A program made the translations under genes and the position numbers. This document shows positions 1 through 10,518 of a stretch of DNA of 64,000 nt, piece by piece. Source of the DNA: Selaginella moellendorffii (taxonomy: Eukaryota > Streptophyta > Lycopodiopsida > Selaginellales > Selaginellaceae); NCBI RefSeq assembly GCF_000143415.4, contig NW_003314400.1, positions 78,923 to 142,922 of the forward strand. The letters run 5' to 3'. Each line of letters begins with the position of its first letter. Within the stretch, counting starts at the first letter, position 1. The notes under the pieces were generated by a model. It was not told the origin of the DNA. It did no database searches and saw nothing but the letters and a program-made list of their open reading frames with translations.

Positions 1-1111
1 GGGATAGTGATTTAAATGTATATCCGACCATCTGAGATATTAGTTTAGCTTCTGTTGGGTTGTCACTCCTTGTTCTGCATTTAATTTGAGTTTAAATCTA
101 AACTCCATACTGCTCTAGTGGGTAGGGTACCACTAGTATACCAAAATTGTATCAGACACCTTTTAACACCATTTTGCATGTAAGTGCTAGATATGGGGTA
201 TTGGTGCTCGTGGGATTGTATTAGACCCTCGTTTTGTAGTGCAATAGGCTTGGAGTTCAACTCCAAATTCATGTATGCTACAGGCTTAAATCTAAGTTGG
301 ACATAGAACAAGAAGTAACACAGTCTAATAGAAACCAAACTAATGCCTCAGGTGGTTAACCATGCATTTCAACCATTATCTCTACTATACAGTTGGAACC
401 CCCATCCCCCCCGCCCCCCCCTACTTGAGGAACACACACTTTATGCTTTCACCCTTAGTACTAAGAGTTGTGTGTGAAACTTACTAAATATGAAATGGCA
501 CTAGATCATGAATCAAAATGCATGAACAATACTATAGTACTTTTTATATTCCATAGATATACTTCTTGAGTGGATTTAGATACTTACTATGAATAGCATA
601 TAGTACTAAAATGGAACTAACACATAAAGCATGATAACGAGGGTGTCTAGCGAACAAGGTAAACTATCAAGTAATGATATTAAGGAACTAAACTCAATAT
701 CATGGGGGTTTTCAACACTAGTAAATGCAAGATCATAGTTTGTGAGTTTCTCTAACCAAGTTAAATATGTTTGACTAATAGCATTTAGAAATTCTATCTT
801 TATGTTCATTTGGTCAAGTGCATACATGATGACCAATTTTTCAACTAGCTTGGGTGGAGATTATAAAGGGAAATAACAATACCAATCTTCTACTGTTGTG
901 GAAGTAAGGAGAGAGTATCTATAAAGACTAGCTAATAAGTATCTTTTGATACCCAAAGTTACATTCGCAACACTCTTCCCCCTTTGAGGAAAATCAACGT
1001 CCTTATCGATACATATTTGAGTCTAGCAAACTGTTAAGGAAGAAACTCTGAAATTTAACAGATAGCACACTATATGGGAAACACACCAATTTAAATGAAT
1101 GATTGAACTAC
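1..1111. other. AT-rich intergenic DNA, possible gag relic
   Basis: No convincing gene is visible. On the minus strand around 606-836 an open stretch carries a phrase like LLDSLPCSLDTLV, which is faintly reminiscent of the Copia Gag helical region (SLP...LV). It is too short to support more than a guess at a retroelement relic. A short C-run lies near 405-421. Confidence 0.3.
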
Positions 1112-1350
1112 CTTTCTGTGAGACACAAAATCCCTAGGCCTCAAAGTGGAGCCGGAAAGGGTGCCACGTGGTAGTGGCCGAAGCAAAAGCCAAATGAGCA
1201 TAACACGTTTGGACTAAAAGCTCTGACTTGGAAGGTCAAGAGCGGGAGTGGAACTCCCAACAAAGTGCTCGAGGAGCAAGCACGAGGCAACCAATAAGCA
1301 AGGCTCCAAAAAGGGACCCAAAAAGGACCAACACATGACACGTGGAAGTG

Positions 1351-2025
1351 TCCGAGATGGAGTCCGAGGCGGACCCGAGTTGGAGTCCGAGATGGACTCG
1401 AAGTGGAGTCCGAGATGGACTCGAAGTGGAGTCCGAGATGGACCCGAAGTGGAGTCCGATATGGAGTCCGATATGAAGTCTGAAGTGGAGTCCGAAATGG
1501 AGTCCGAGATGGACCCGAAGTGGAGTCGGATATGGAGTCCGATATGGAGTCCGATATGGAGTCCGAGATGGACCCGAAGTGGAGTCCGATATGGAGTCCG
1601 ATATGGAGTCCGAAGTGGAGTCCGAGATGGAGTCCGAGATGGACCCGAAGTGGAGTCGGATATGGAGTCCGATATGGAGTCCGATATGGAGTCCGAAGTG
1701 GAGTCCGAGATGGAGTCCGATATGGAGTCTGAGATGGACCCGAAGTGGAGTCTGATATGGAGTCCGAGATGGACCCGAAGTGGAGTCCGATATGGAGTCC
1801 GAGATGGAGTCCGAGATGGACCCGAGATGGAGTCCAAGATGGACCTGAGATGGAGTCCGAGATGGACCCGAGATGGAGTCCGAGATGGACCCGAGATGGA
1901 GTCCGAGATGGAATCGAGACCGGGACGGAGACCGAGACCGAAACCGAGACCGAGACCGAGTCCGAGTCCGAATCCGGGACCGAGACCGAGTCTGAGTCTG
2001 AGTTCGAGTCCGAGTCCGAATACTA
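1351..2025. repeat. GAGTCCGAGATG-type minisatellite inside LTR
   Basis: Imperfect 12- and 18-bp units are built from the blocks gagtccgagatg, gagtccgatatg, gagtccgaagtg and gacccgaagtg. They grade into 6-bp gagacc/gagtcc units at the 3' end. Because every unit is a multiple of 3, several frames on both strands stay open and would translate to Glu/Ser/Met, Trp/Ser/Pro/Arg or Asp/Ser/Ile repeats. The same array, shorter, sits at the equivalent place in the LTRs at 50.86 and 56.67 kb. Confidence 0.9.
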
Positions 2026-2066
2026 ATACAGGCAGTTGGGTGAAAGCCCAAAGCAATCGTCCCCCA

Positions 2067-2086
2067 GGGGGGGGGGGGGGGGGGGG
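2067..2086 (+). repeat. Run of 20 G
   Basis: An uninterrupted G homopolymer lies just 3' of the minisatellite in the solo LTR. The young LTRs have only a six-G run at this site. The truncated element copy at 48.06 kb has three G-runs separated by taa. The length may be unreliable because homopolymers are hard to sequence. Confidence 0.85.
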
Positions 2087-3056
2087 CTGCGGGGGGTTCC
2101 AAAAGTATAGTAGGAAGAGTGTGGGGGTTGGAGCCCAGTGGAGCCAGTTTGGCCAGGAAAGGCCAGTTTGGCCCAGTTTGGCCAGACCCAGTGTTGGGTG
2201 ATGAGCTGACCATTGGGAAGTCCAAGACTAGAGTGAACACGGACCGACAAGCGGGGTAGCTTGGTGAAGTATTCAAGAGCCGGCTCTAGTTCCCCCGAGA
2301 GATCGACTGGCCGATGCTCCCAATCCAAGTGTGGGTGGCACTACCTACTTGGATACCAGGCGTGGCTCAACAGAACCTCGCTCTAAGCCCATGGCTAGAG
2401 CACCCAAGGGCGGAAGGCGGGGAGAGTACCCAGGTGGCTTGCGTAAGGCCACGGTGTTCCGAAATGTTGTCCCAAAGGCCCAGACTGTGGAAAGGAAGAG
2501 GAGCAGTCCTCTGGGGTAGTGACCAAGGACACAGTCGTGTGGTGAGGAAGTCCCAGAGGACCGTGGGACTTAGTGGTCGGGCCTGTGGGCCTCAATCCAG
2601 TGGCGGTGTTGGCAAACATGGCCAAGGGCAAAAAGGGACTTAGTGGAGACTGACAGAGGGATATTGGGGAAGGCTATTCCCCTTGTCGGTGGGCATCCTA
2701 AGGATGCTAAGGAGTGGATCTGAGATGACCACTCACGGATGGGTTGCCTAGTCTTGGAGAGCCAAGACTGGGATGCAAGTGGTATTAGACTACCAGTGTG
2801 GCAAAAGGGATTGGGCATGGCCTTAGCGTAACAAGCTGCCATGTCGGTGGTACCTTTGAGTGTCAGTCATGGGATCGGACACGTGGAGCACTTGGACCAA
2901 GTGCAAATGTTGAGTGGCATGGATGCCATTCTCAGGGCTAGCAAGTCCCAAGTCCTGAATTGGACTTATGGAGGTTGTGAATGAGACTCCTCCAAGTGGT
3001 CGGAGGTGTGGTTAAGTGACTAAAGTAGAATGGAAAATTTAGTCGTTTACACTTTC

Positions 3057-3502
3057 CTTGACATCCAAAGTTGTTAAGACTTAAATACCCTTTGGCCATC
3101 ACCAACAAGGAAATGACTAATAAAGTTAGCCACCCTTGCTACTTCGAGTATCACTCGACTTACAAAGGAATGATATATTGCTACCCACAATGACATAATG
3201 AGAGAGCCAAAGGCTCAACTCCCCTAAACAAAAAATCAATCATGTTGGGAAAATTTAGACAACTATTATAAATTGGTAGATGAAGTTGTTTACATGACCA
3301 TGTCCCTTTTCAAAAAATGAGTCAACGAGAGAGAGGTAAAGACTTGTGATTAGTCTATAATAATTATCCCTATGGTTATGGATTGTACCCATGCACCGAA
3401 GTGCTGAAATTAGCCTGCCCAAAAAATAATGAACAAAAGAAATGTTTAATTCAAATATATTACTTTATTGATTGCAAGATTTATTATAAAGATTTACAAA
3501 AG
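3057..3502. other. Intergenic, nothing recognised
   Basis: AT-rich sequence between the solo LTR and the Gypsy relic. No coding, RNA or repeat signal was recognised. Confidence 0.5.
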
Positions 3503-6330
3503 CTACTTTTTATTACAAGTCTCATACTCTGTGACAAGCTCACATGCACGTGTAAGATTACTAAGAGGCTCCCAAGTTAATTCACAAGTTGGATAACAAT
3601 GCCACTTAACTAAGTATTTGGTATAACCACCACATTTCTGATAACATGATAAGATGCTTTCAATTTTGTATTCAAGTTCACTATTTAGAACTTCTAGTGG
3701 CAAATGAATCTCCCCTTGATGTGCAACATCCATAGTGTATGGAGCCAATAAATTGGCATGAAATACATTATGAACATTGGACATGGAAGATTTAACCCAT
3801 AGGATACATCATCAATTCATTTTAAAACCTGATAGGGTCTAATATATTTTGGTAACAGCTTTTGAGATAAAAATCCCTTAATATTCAAGTTTCGGGAAGA
3901 TAGCTATACTTAATCTCCCACTTGATAAGATACATTGTGATGGTACTAATCCTTACCATGTTGATACTTATCCTAAGCTTTGCCCATTGCCTCAGTAGCT
4001 CTAGACCAACTATGGCATAGTTGCTTCACACAAGTCTCAACAGCCGAGACCAACACTTCAAACATTGGTTTTGGTATTAAAATCTATTAAGGAACCCTAT
4101 GAACATTCCCTTGCAGCATCTCCCATAAAGAACAACTAATAGCATTGTGAAATATGTTGTTATAACAAATTTCTGTTGTGTCCAAATGCTCAACCCAGTC
4201 GCATTAGTCCATTACAACATAGTACTGCTGATAATCCTCAATTTGAGCATTCACACGTTCTCTCTACCCATCGGTTTGAGGATGATAAGTTGTACTAAAC
4301 TTCAACTTAGTACTGAATAACTAGAATAATGTGCCCTAAAACTTCCCCATAAATCTCAAATCTTTATTTGAGATCATCTCTTTGGGAAGACTACAAATCT
4401 ATACTACTTCATGGAAAAAGAGCTCTATTGCTTGCTTAGCATTCATTGTTTTCACAGTTGGAATAAAATGTGCAATTTTCAACAACCAATTCACAATTAC
4501 CATCAAAGTATCATAACCCTTAAACTTCAGTAAGCAAGTAACAAAGTCAAGTGTCACACTTTGAAATAGCCATGCCAGTGTTGGAATGCACTACAACTTC
4601 TTAGTCTGCTTCTCAGTTCTTTGCTTACATTGTTAACATATAGGGTAAGAATGGACATAATTTGCTATATCACTTTCCATACTAGACTAGAAAAATCCCT
4701 TTTTCAATGAAGCAAAAGTCTTTCATTTACCACTATGTCCCACTACCAAAATATCATGATGTTCCTATAGAAACAATTGTTACAAATTTTTGGAGAGAAG
4801 ATATAATCTTTCTTACTTATAAAAAATAAGCCCATCATGAATTGAGAAGTGAAGCTTTACATTGGCACAACTAGCAACTTTGTTGCTTCACTATTAGGGT
4901 TTTGTTTTGACAACTCTGCACGGTGCAAGATTGTTTTTGCCAATGGATCACTTTTATATGAAGCCTGAACATTCTCCAACTAGTCTAAACTGATTGCCGA
5001 CATTGTCTGGAACTAAGCCTAATAACTCAATACATTCGAAACAATATTGTCTTTACCAGGTTTATAGATGATTCCAATATCAAATCTAGTGAGCTTTTCT
5101 TTCCAAAGAGTCTACTTTGGCATAAGCTTTGGCTATGTAGCAAAGTAGCTTAATTACACCACCACCAACATATGCCCAAGAAAGTTCATTTACAATTGTC
5201 CAAACATGATTTTACTTTCCTTAGCATATAGTTTGTGTTCATGCAACTTCTGAAACACCAGCTCCAAGTATTTCAAATGATCCTCTAACATTTCACTAAA
5301 GACTAGAATATCATCGATATATAAAACAACAAATGTGTCCAAAATAATCTCTAAATATTCTATCCATCATTATATTGAATGTGGTTGAAGCGTTACATAA
5401 CCCAAATAGCATGACAAGGAACTTATAAAATCCGTACAGAATCTTAAAGGTTATCTTCTCCATATCTTGATCTACAACCCATATTTGATAATACTTAGAC
5501 TAAAACTCAAGTCGTGTAAAATACTTAGAGTTTAAGAATTGCTTAAACAAGTCATCAATGTGAGGCAAAGGATAACTATTTCTAACCATAATCTTGTTGA
5601 GAGCCCAATAATTAATACACATCCTTATGGTTTTATCCTTTTTCATAACAAAAAGGATCAGCGCTCCATAAGGTGACTTGCTTGGTCGAATATGACCTTT
5701 ATCAATAAGCTTTGTAAGTTACTTTTTGAGTTTAGCCACTTGCTTGATGTTCAGTAATATAAAGCTTTTCTAGGTGGTTTAAAACTTGGAACAATCTCAA
5801 TTCGATAATCAACCTCACGGCTAGGAGGTAGTATTAGTAGTAAATCCTTTGGAAATATATCTTGATTCTATATTAATAACTCTATTAAATGATTAAGATG
5901 CTAAGTTCATGATTGCAAAAGCCACTCAAAAAGCAGCTAAGAAGGGATGTTAGACTTTTTTGGTCCAAGTGATGGAAACTGAGGGTAATAGTAACCTAGT
6001 TTGAATGATAGGGTTTATCATGAGAAAGTGAATTTAAACCTTTTAGGAAATAACTTTGAGCATCTTTATCACTCATATTTGCAATCATAATGCACTTCTT
6101 TGAATTGAAAATCACAAATCACTTCACTTCATAGTAAGTTGATACTAGGATATGTTTTGTATGTTTTTTGGTTTCTCCACAGCTGTTTAGTGGGCAATAT
6201 ATCATATCATATAATGTCAGCTTCTTGCTAGATGGTTCATTATTAAGATCACTAGCATGATTTAATTCTAGAGAAGGTGAATTATAATAATTCAAGTACT
6301 CAAAAACCCACTAAATCTCCACTCATTTGG
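3503..6330 (-). mobile_element. Decayed Ty3/Gypsy chromovirus pol
   Basis: Read on the minus strand, the sequence gives retrotransposon Pol in the normal order but with many stops and frameshifts. The linker LPPSREVDYRIEIVP lies near 5.8 kb. Reverse transcriptase at about 5.75-5.2 kb has recognisable phrases such as SPYGALILFV and KKDKTIRMCINY, and a YIDDIL catalytic motif near 5.31 kb. The RNase H and integrase regions are badly eroded (about 5.1-3.8 kb). A well-preserved C-terminal chromodomain lies at 3784-3503 (VHNVFHANLLAPY ... YLVKWHCYPTCELTWEP). The chromodomain after integrase places it among plant chromoviruses, which integrate by recognising chromatin. No LTRs were identified. It cannot encode working enzymes. 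Confidence 0.85.
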
Positions 6331-6537
6331 ACTCGGAACCTCACCAGTTACTAAAATTAGAATTGTGTATGCTCTAGAGACATGTGTTACACTTAAACAC
6401 TAACATGCAACTCTAAATCTAAACAAAAAACATAATATAAATATAACATTTTAAAGTCATTGTGATGGATATCCAAGGATTTATATAATGATGGATAATG
6501 TCTCACCAATGATATTAACTTATCTCAGTCAAGAAGG

Positions 6538-7080
6538 TTGGAGTGGGTAAACTGTAAAACCCTTCATGATGTATGTTACCCTGGGAGAATTAATGACTAC
6601 AAAATTATGATTGAAATAGAAAATGGTTGTCAAATATCAAGCATATCACTTGATCTGGTAAAAAAACTTAAGCTCCCTATAGTTCACAGTTACATGTATT
6701 TTTTAATAAGACCATGTGCAAATGATCAATTGAAAGAAGGATATGGAATTGAAGATTTATCTTATAAATTTGGAAAGTTTCTAGAGAGGAGAAAATTCAG
6801 TGTTATATGAAAAGCTCTTCTGAGACTATATTTCTTAGGGATGATAAGCATGTGGTAATTATTGACTTTAAAAATCACATTGTTACTTTTAAATGCAATG
6901 AATCAAGGTTGGTGGCACAGATTTCAATCTTCACATGGTATATATGAGGTGAGTAAAAATAAATTCAAAGATATGAATAACTTATGTTGGTCTTCTAACA
7001 CTCCAAGAGATATTAGTTTGGCTGCAGAAAAAGTTTGTGCCTTTAGAAAACTTTCCAGATTTTCCTTAGGGTGAGAAGAC
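6538..7080 (+). mobile_element. Gag-protease relic of a second Gypsy element
   Basis: Plus-strand text resembles a retroelement aspartic protease region. It has a phrase like NGCQISSISLDLVKKLKLP (cf. retropepsin S-x-x-N-x-I-S followed by the K-K-L-G-L-P block). After a frame change it has FKNHIVTFKCNESRLVAQI, typical of the segment after the retropepsin core. The catalytic D-S/T-G triplet is not preserved. It lies head-to-head with the minus-strand pol relic, so it is a different insertion or an inverted piece. Stops and frameshifts make it non-functional. Confidence 0.55.
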
Positions 7081-7335
7081 TTAGATGAACTTTGGAATCT
7101 CCCATGCTTCATTATAAGAAAATTAAAAAAAACGGAATAATATTTGTGCTTAGGATCAATCACAATGGCATTGCAAGCAGCACCAACACTCCTTTCAACT
7201 TATACAGAGTGGATCTTACAGGAAATCACGAACATCCCCAATTGGAAACATCTGGAATTAATAGCATTATATTTATGATCTCCTCAGCATCATCCAAGAG
7301 CCCGCAAGAACACTGATCAAGCAGCAATAGTGATC
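7081..7335. other. Unassigned sequence
   Basis: Short plus-strand open stretches occur here, but no family was recognised. It may be further retroelement remnant. Confidence 0.3.
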
Positions 7336-8250
7336 TCACTTGGGACTTAGATTGTAGTCAGAAACCATTGGAGCTAGTGTGTCTCTAGTAGGGATTACCA
7401 GCACAAGGTGGCAGCAAACGATCGAAAGGCCCATGAAACTCTTGAATCCTTCCAGATTCAAGACTTTAAAAAGCTGAATGGACAGATCACCATGTAGATT
7501 CTGGGTAAATGACACGATAAGAACGTTCCTGGTCACGATGTTTGGCTGTAAACAGTCTAAACAACGCCCAAGCGCTCGTCCAAGTGTCCATTTTGCCCAT
7601 ACACTCTGATAATGTAATTCCTTTAGAACTTCTACGGTGTCAAACAAGCACTTTGCTTCTCTTTTGGCATATGTAGTGATCATAACATTCCATGCTAAGA
7701 AAACTGTCCACGAGACAAGGTTTCTTTGAGGCATTGAATCAAAGAGATTGTGAATCCAGTGACAATAGCATACAAGGTAGCTCATGCAAACTACGTTCCA
7801 CACTAGAATTCGATCAAAAACAAGCCTTGCGACGTAATTTGCCAACATTCCATGTCACTACATTCTTCCCGGGCACGGAATAAAAAGCGTGCAAAGCTGA
7901 TGATTATGAATGTAATCTTGGAGCAGGATTTTCCATGAAAAGGAGTCTGGGGCACGAATGGAGTCAAATATGCAGCGTGCATCACTAGAGCTCCTGCATT
8001 TGCCATGCCTTGGAATCCTGTGGTGTGGCAACACCAAAGATCTAAGCAATGCTTGCAAGATCCACACTTTTGAAGGAACATGTTACGAACAACGTCTACA
8101 TTGTGAATCTCCTCGTCCAAATGCGATATCCCAGCGCTTAAAAGCTTCCTATCTTGCGAGGGTTTAGGGTTTATCAAAGATGCCATATCTCCAGTGGAAT
8201 CCTGTGTGCTCCAGAGCTGCCATCTATTGCCATAAGACTGGACTTTCATT
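7336..8250 (-). pseudogene. PPR-protein pseudogene
   Basis: Minus-strand translation gives pentatricopeptide-repeat phrases scattered over several frames: FDSMPQRNLVSWTVF, MYGKCGSLQ-like text, CIFDSIRAPDSFSWKILLQ. These match the plant PLS-class motif (F-D-x-M-P-x-R-[ND]-x-[VI]-[ST]-W). Frameshifts near 7.8 and 8.05 kb and several stops break it. In plants, PPR proteins bind organellar RNA. This copy cannot make a full protein. Confidence 0.75.
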
Positions 8251-8379
8251 TGCAGTGATGATTATTACCTATGATGTTAGACAAAGCAAAGGTCCGAAGA
8301 TTTAAACCAGAAGTCACAGTTTACACCATACTCACCAAACATGTAGGCCAGGAATCCTACAACAATCTCCGCTGCTTTC

Positions 8380-8841
8380 ATGGCTTTGATGAGCGTGTCC
8401 ACCTCGTGGAGCAAGCCTCGCTTGTGGAACGAGGCAGACAAAGGTAAAAGTAGCGTTGGCAGCGTAAATGATAGTGGAGGAGAAGATGGTGGCAGTGACG
8501 AATTTATAAAAACTCCCGGGTGAGCGATGGATGCTGCTCACGATTGTCTGTGCTACCAGGCCTTCTGCTCTAGCGAGCTTACCCCACTGCCATACTGCCG
8601 AAGCTGTGGCAAAGGCCACACGAGAGTTGCATGCCAGAAGAACGTTGTAGTTCTTCATCCGCAGCGAGTGCAACGCACTAGAGAGATCACTGTCCTTGGA
8701 GGTGACGAAGAGATGCACTGGTGGCGGATCATCGACAGTCCACAGCACCAAATCCAGCATGAGAGTTTGATCAGATGACAAATTCTTGTGAGCTGGAAGA
8801 ACCACAAAAATCACAACAATGGATTCATGAAAATTCAGCAA
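8380..8841 (-). pseudogene. NYN-domain (MARF1/limkain-like) fragment
   Basis: The minus-strand frame ending near 8380 contains SSDQTLMLDLVLWTVDDPP, then HLFVTSKDSDLSSALHSLR and KNYNVLLAC, then AVWQWGKLARAEGL. This is the second half of a plant NYN (PIN-like ribonuclease) domain. In intact relatives the acidic motif is normally S-G-D-x-D-F-S. Here it is SKDSDLS, so the G-D and F are altered, which suggests decay. The N-terminal half of the domain with the first catalytic Asp and any C-terminal LOTUS domains were not found nearby. It is best read as an isolated exon-like relic. Confidence 0.6.
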
Positions 8842-8869
8842 AGAGGAAAGAGCGAGAACTTACACGAGG

Positions 8870-9350
8870 GCAAATGGTGGAGAGAAATCCCCATCACCGC
8901 CAACTCCGCCACCACCATACACTCCAGCTCCGCCACCACCTAGTCCAGCATCGCTTCCGCCACCACACACTCCACCCCGCCACCACCTTGTCCAGACGTC
9001 CAGCACAAGATTCTCCGCCAGTGACACTAGAGAAGCAGGAATCTTTACAGGCCTTCCACAAGGATATTTGCGCACTGCTCCAACAAGCGGCTTTGACGCT
9101 CAGCCAAAAGCCTCCGGAATCGATGCTTTTGAGTGTGACCCTGGGAGAAAGGATGATTGCTCCATAGCAACAGAGAACAGGAGAGTTTGGGGAAAGCTAC
9201 TGAGAGCTCGACGTCTCAGTGTAAATGCTGTGAAAGTGAAGGATGGAAACCTAGTCGGGAGCTCAGCTCGCCAGGTGCTGTCACCAGTGCCCGAGACGAA
9301 AGTGGACGTGGAGAAGGTTTTGTTCGGATCCGGGATGGAGGAAGCGGCAA
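8870..9350. other. Low-complexity CCACCA-rich DNA and unassigned sequence
   Basis: About 8880-8990 is rich in ccgccaccac repeats, which translate to His/Arg or Gly/Val repeats. Downstream to 9350 there are open plus-strand stretches with no recognised family. Confidence 0.35.
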
Positions 9351-9354
9351 AAGG

Positions 9355-9560
9355 CAAAAGACTGCCAAGCAAATCGAGGAGATTGCGCTGGGATTGGAGG
9401 CAAGCAAGGTTCCTTTCCTCTGTTCTTGGCATGGACGAGGAGTTCCACAAAGGTTTCGTGAGCAGGACTGGCGGGAGAGGATTGTTTGTGAGCTGGGCGC
9501 TTCAGCTAGAGATCTTGCAGCACGAATCAACCGGGGCTTTTGTCACTCACTGTTCATGAG
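9355..9560 (+). pseudogene. UGT fragment, copy of the downstream UGT
   Basis: It is nearly identical at the nucleotide level to positions 12,518-12,725 of the intact UGT gene: the segment coding AKQxEEIALGLEAS through the first half of the PSPG box to FVTHC. Relative to the intact gene it lacks about 20 bp after the VPFL codons, shifting the frame. It has W-A-L-Q in place of W-A-P-Q. It breaks off just after the His-Cys of the PSPG motif, at the join with PPR debris on the opposite strand. It is a partial recent duplicate with no function. Confidence 0.9.
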
Positions 9561-10010
9561 TTCGAATGTCCGAATGGCCGCCTGGGCCTCACCGGCTCGA
9601 GGGTAGGCCGCGACCATGGCGTCGTAAGAAGTTACGTGTGGAGGGATTTGCCGAAAGACAGCCTCGGCACTGGGCAGTGATCCACACCTCGCAAACATCT
9701 GGACGAGAAAGCTTCTGGGAGTGGAGGCTCGCCTGGTTGGCTTCTTCGAGAGGAGTGACCCCGACATGGTTGGCTTCCACGCCTTCCAAGTCCATTCCAG
9801 CGAGAGCTTGGATGGCCTCGCGGCAGTGCTGGTTGTTTCCAAAGGCCGTGATCATCGCAGTCGGCTCGGACGAAGACTGTGACGGCGTCCAGCAGGCTAC
9901 GGCATTTCCCATACATGCTCCTTTCATCCTTGTCAAGGATTACATCAAAGATCTTCGTTGCCTTCTTGACAACACCATTGTGAGCAAACGATTGTAGTCT
10001 GAGCGACTAC
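9561..10010 (-). pseudogene. PPR-protein fragment
   Basis: Minus-strand frames contain MYGKCRSLLDAV, AMITAFGNNQHCREAI, GMDLEGVEANHVG and AVFRQIPPHVTSYDAMVAAY. These are PLS-type PPR motifs in order but in at least three different frames. It is a decayed fragment that abuts the UGT fragment. Confidence 0.7.
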
Positions 10011-10029
10011 GTCCTTCTCAGGCATGAGA

Positions 10030-10500
10030 GCTTACATCCTCTAGGCATTTTCATTTACCCCAGCTTTGGCATATGCAGTGTTCATCGCAGTGTACACACA
10101 AAATGTTTGGTTTCTCCATCGCATAAAAAAACGCTTCGCTCCTTCCAGCCAGTCGTGTGCTTCATAGGCTGATATCAGAGCACCCCAAAAAACCAGATTT
10201 CTCTCTCCTGTCAAACAACTCTAATTTGCGATCAAAGCCCCACAAGGAAAACATTGTGTGGGTATCATCACAGTCCATGCCACTACATTCTTCTCGGGCA
10301 TTCGATCAAACAGTTCCTGGGTTTGATCCAAGTTCCCATCAGCTGCATAATGTCGTATCATCACGTCCCATGGCCCCACAAGGAAAACATTGGAGCTATG
10401 GTGGCTGCTCAAAGTCCTGTGAATTTCTTTCACCCTTGCCCGGAGCAGGCGAAACCTCGCTACCTTTTGTGAAACTTCTATATAACAGTTCCAAGAATTA
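10030..10500 (-). pseudogene. Second PPR-protein fragment
   Basis: The minus strand encodes WDVMIRHYAADGNLDQTQEL followed by FDRMPEKNVVAWTVMI, one and a half classical PPR motifs, then loses frame. It probably belongs to the same dead gene as the preceding fragment. It ends just upstream of the intact orphan ORF, whose promoter must lie in or over this debris. Confidence 0.7.
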
Positions 10501-10518
10501 GGGTTTGATAGGATTCTC

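Larger units (their letters stand above)
1117..3051 (+). mobile_element. Solo LTR of the non-autonomous LTR family
   Basis: The sequence begins TGTGAGACACAAAATCCC and ends TTTACA, so it has TG...CA ends. It is flanked by a perfect 5-bp duplication CTTTC at 1112-1116 and 3052-3056. It is colinear over most of its 1935 bp with the two LTRs at 50,863 and 56,671. No internal region or second LTR follows, so it is a solo LTR, the usual product of unequal recombination between the LTRs of one insertion. It is longer than the other LTRs because its internal GAGTCC-type tandem array is expanded and it carries a 20-G run. The long overlapping open frames across the array are a by-product of the repeat, not genes. 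Confidence 0.93.

Noticed and set aside
1214-2276. Long overlapping ORFs (280, 317 and 346 codons) on both strands
   Set aside because: They are translations of the GAGTCC-type minisatellite and its flanks inside the LTR. The same false ORFs recur in every LTR copy, and array length changes between copies.
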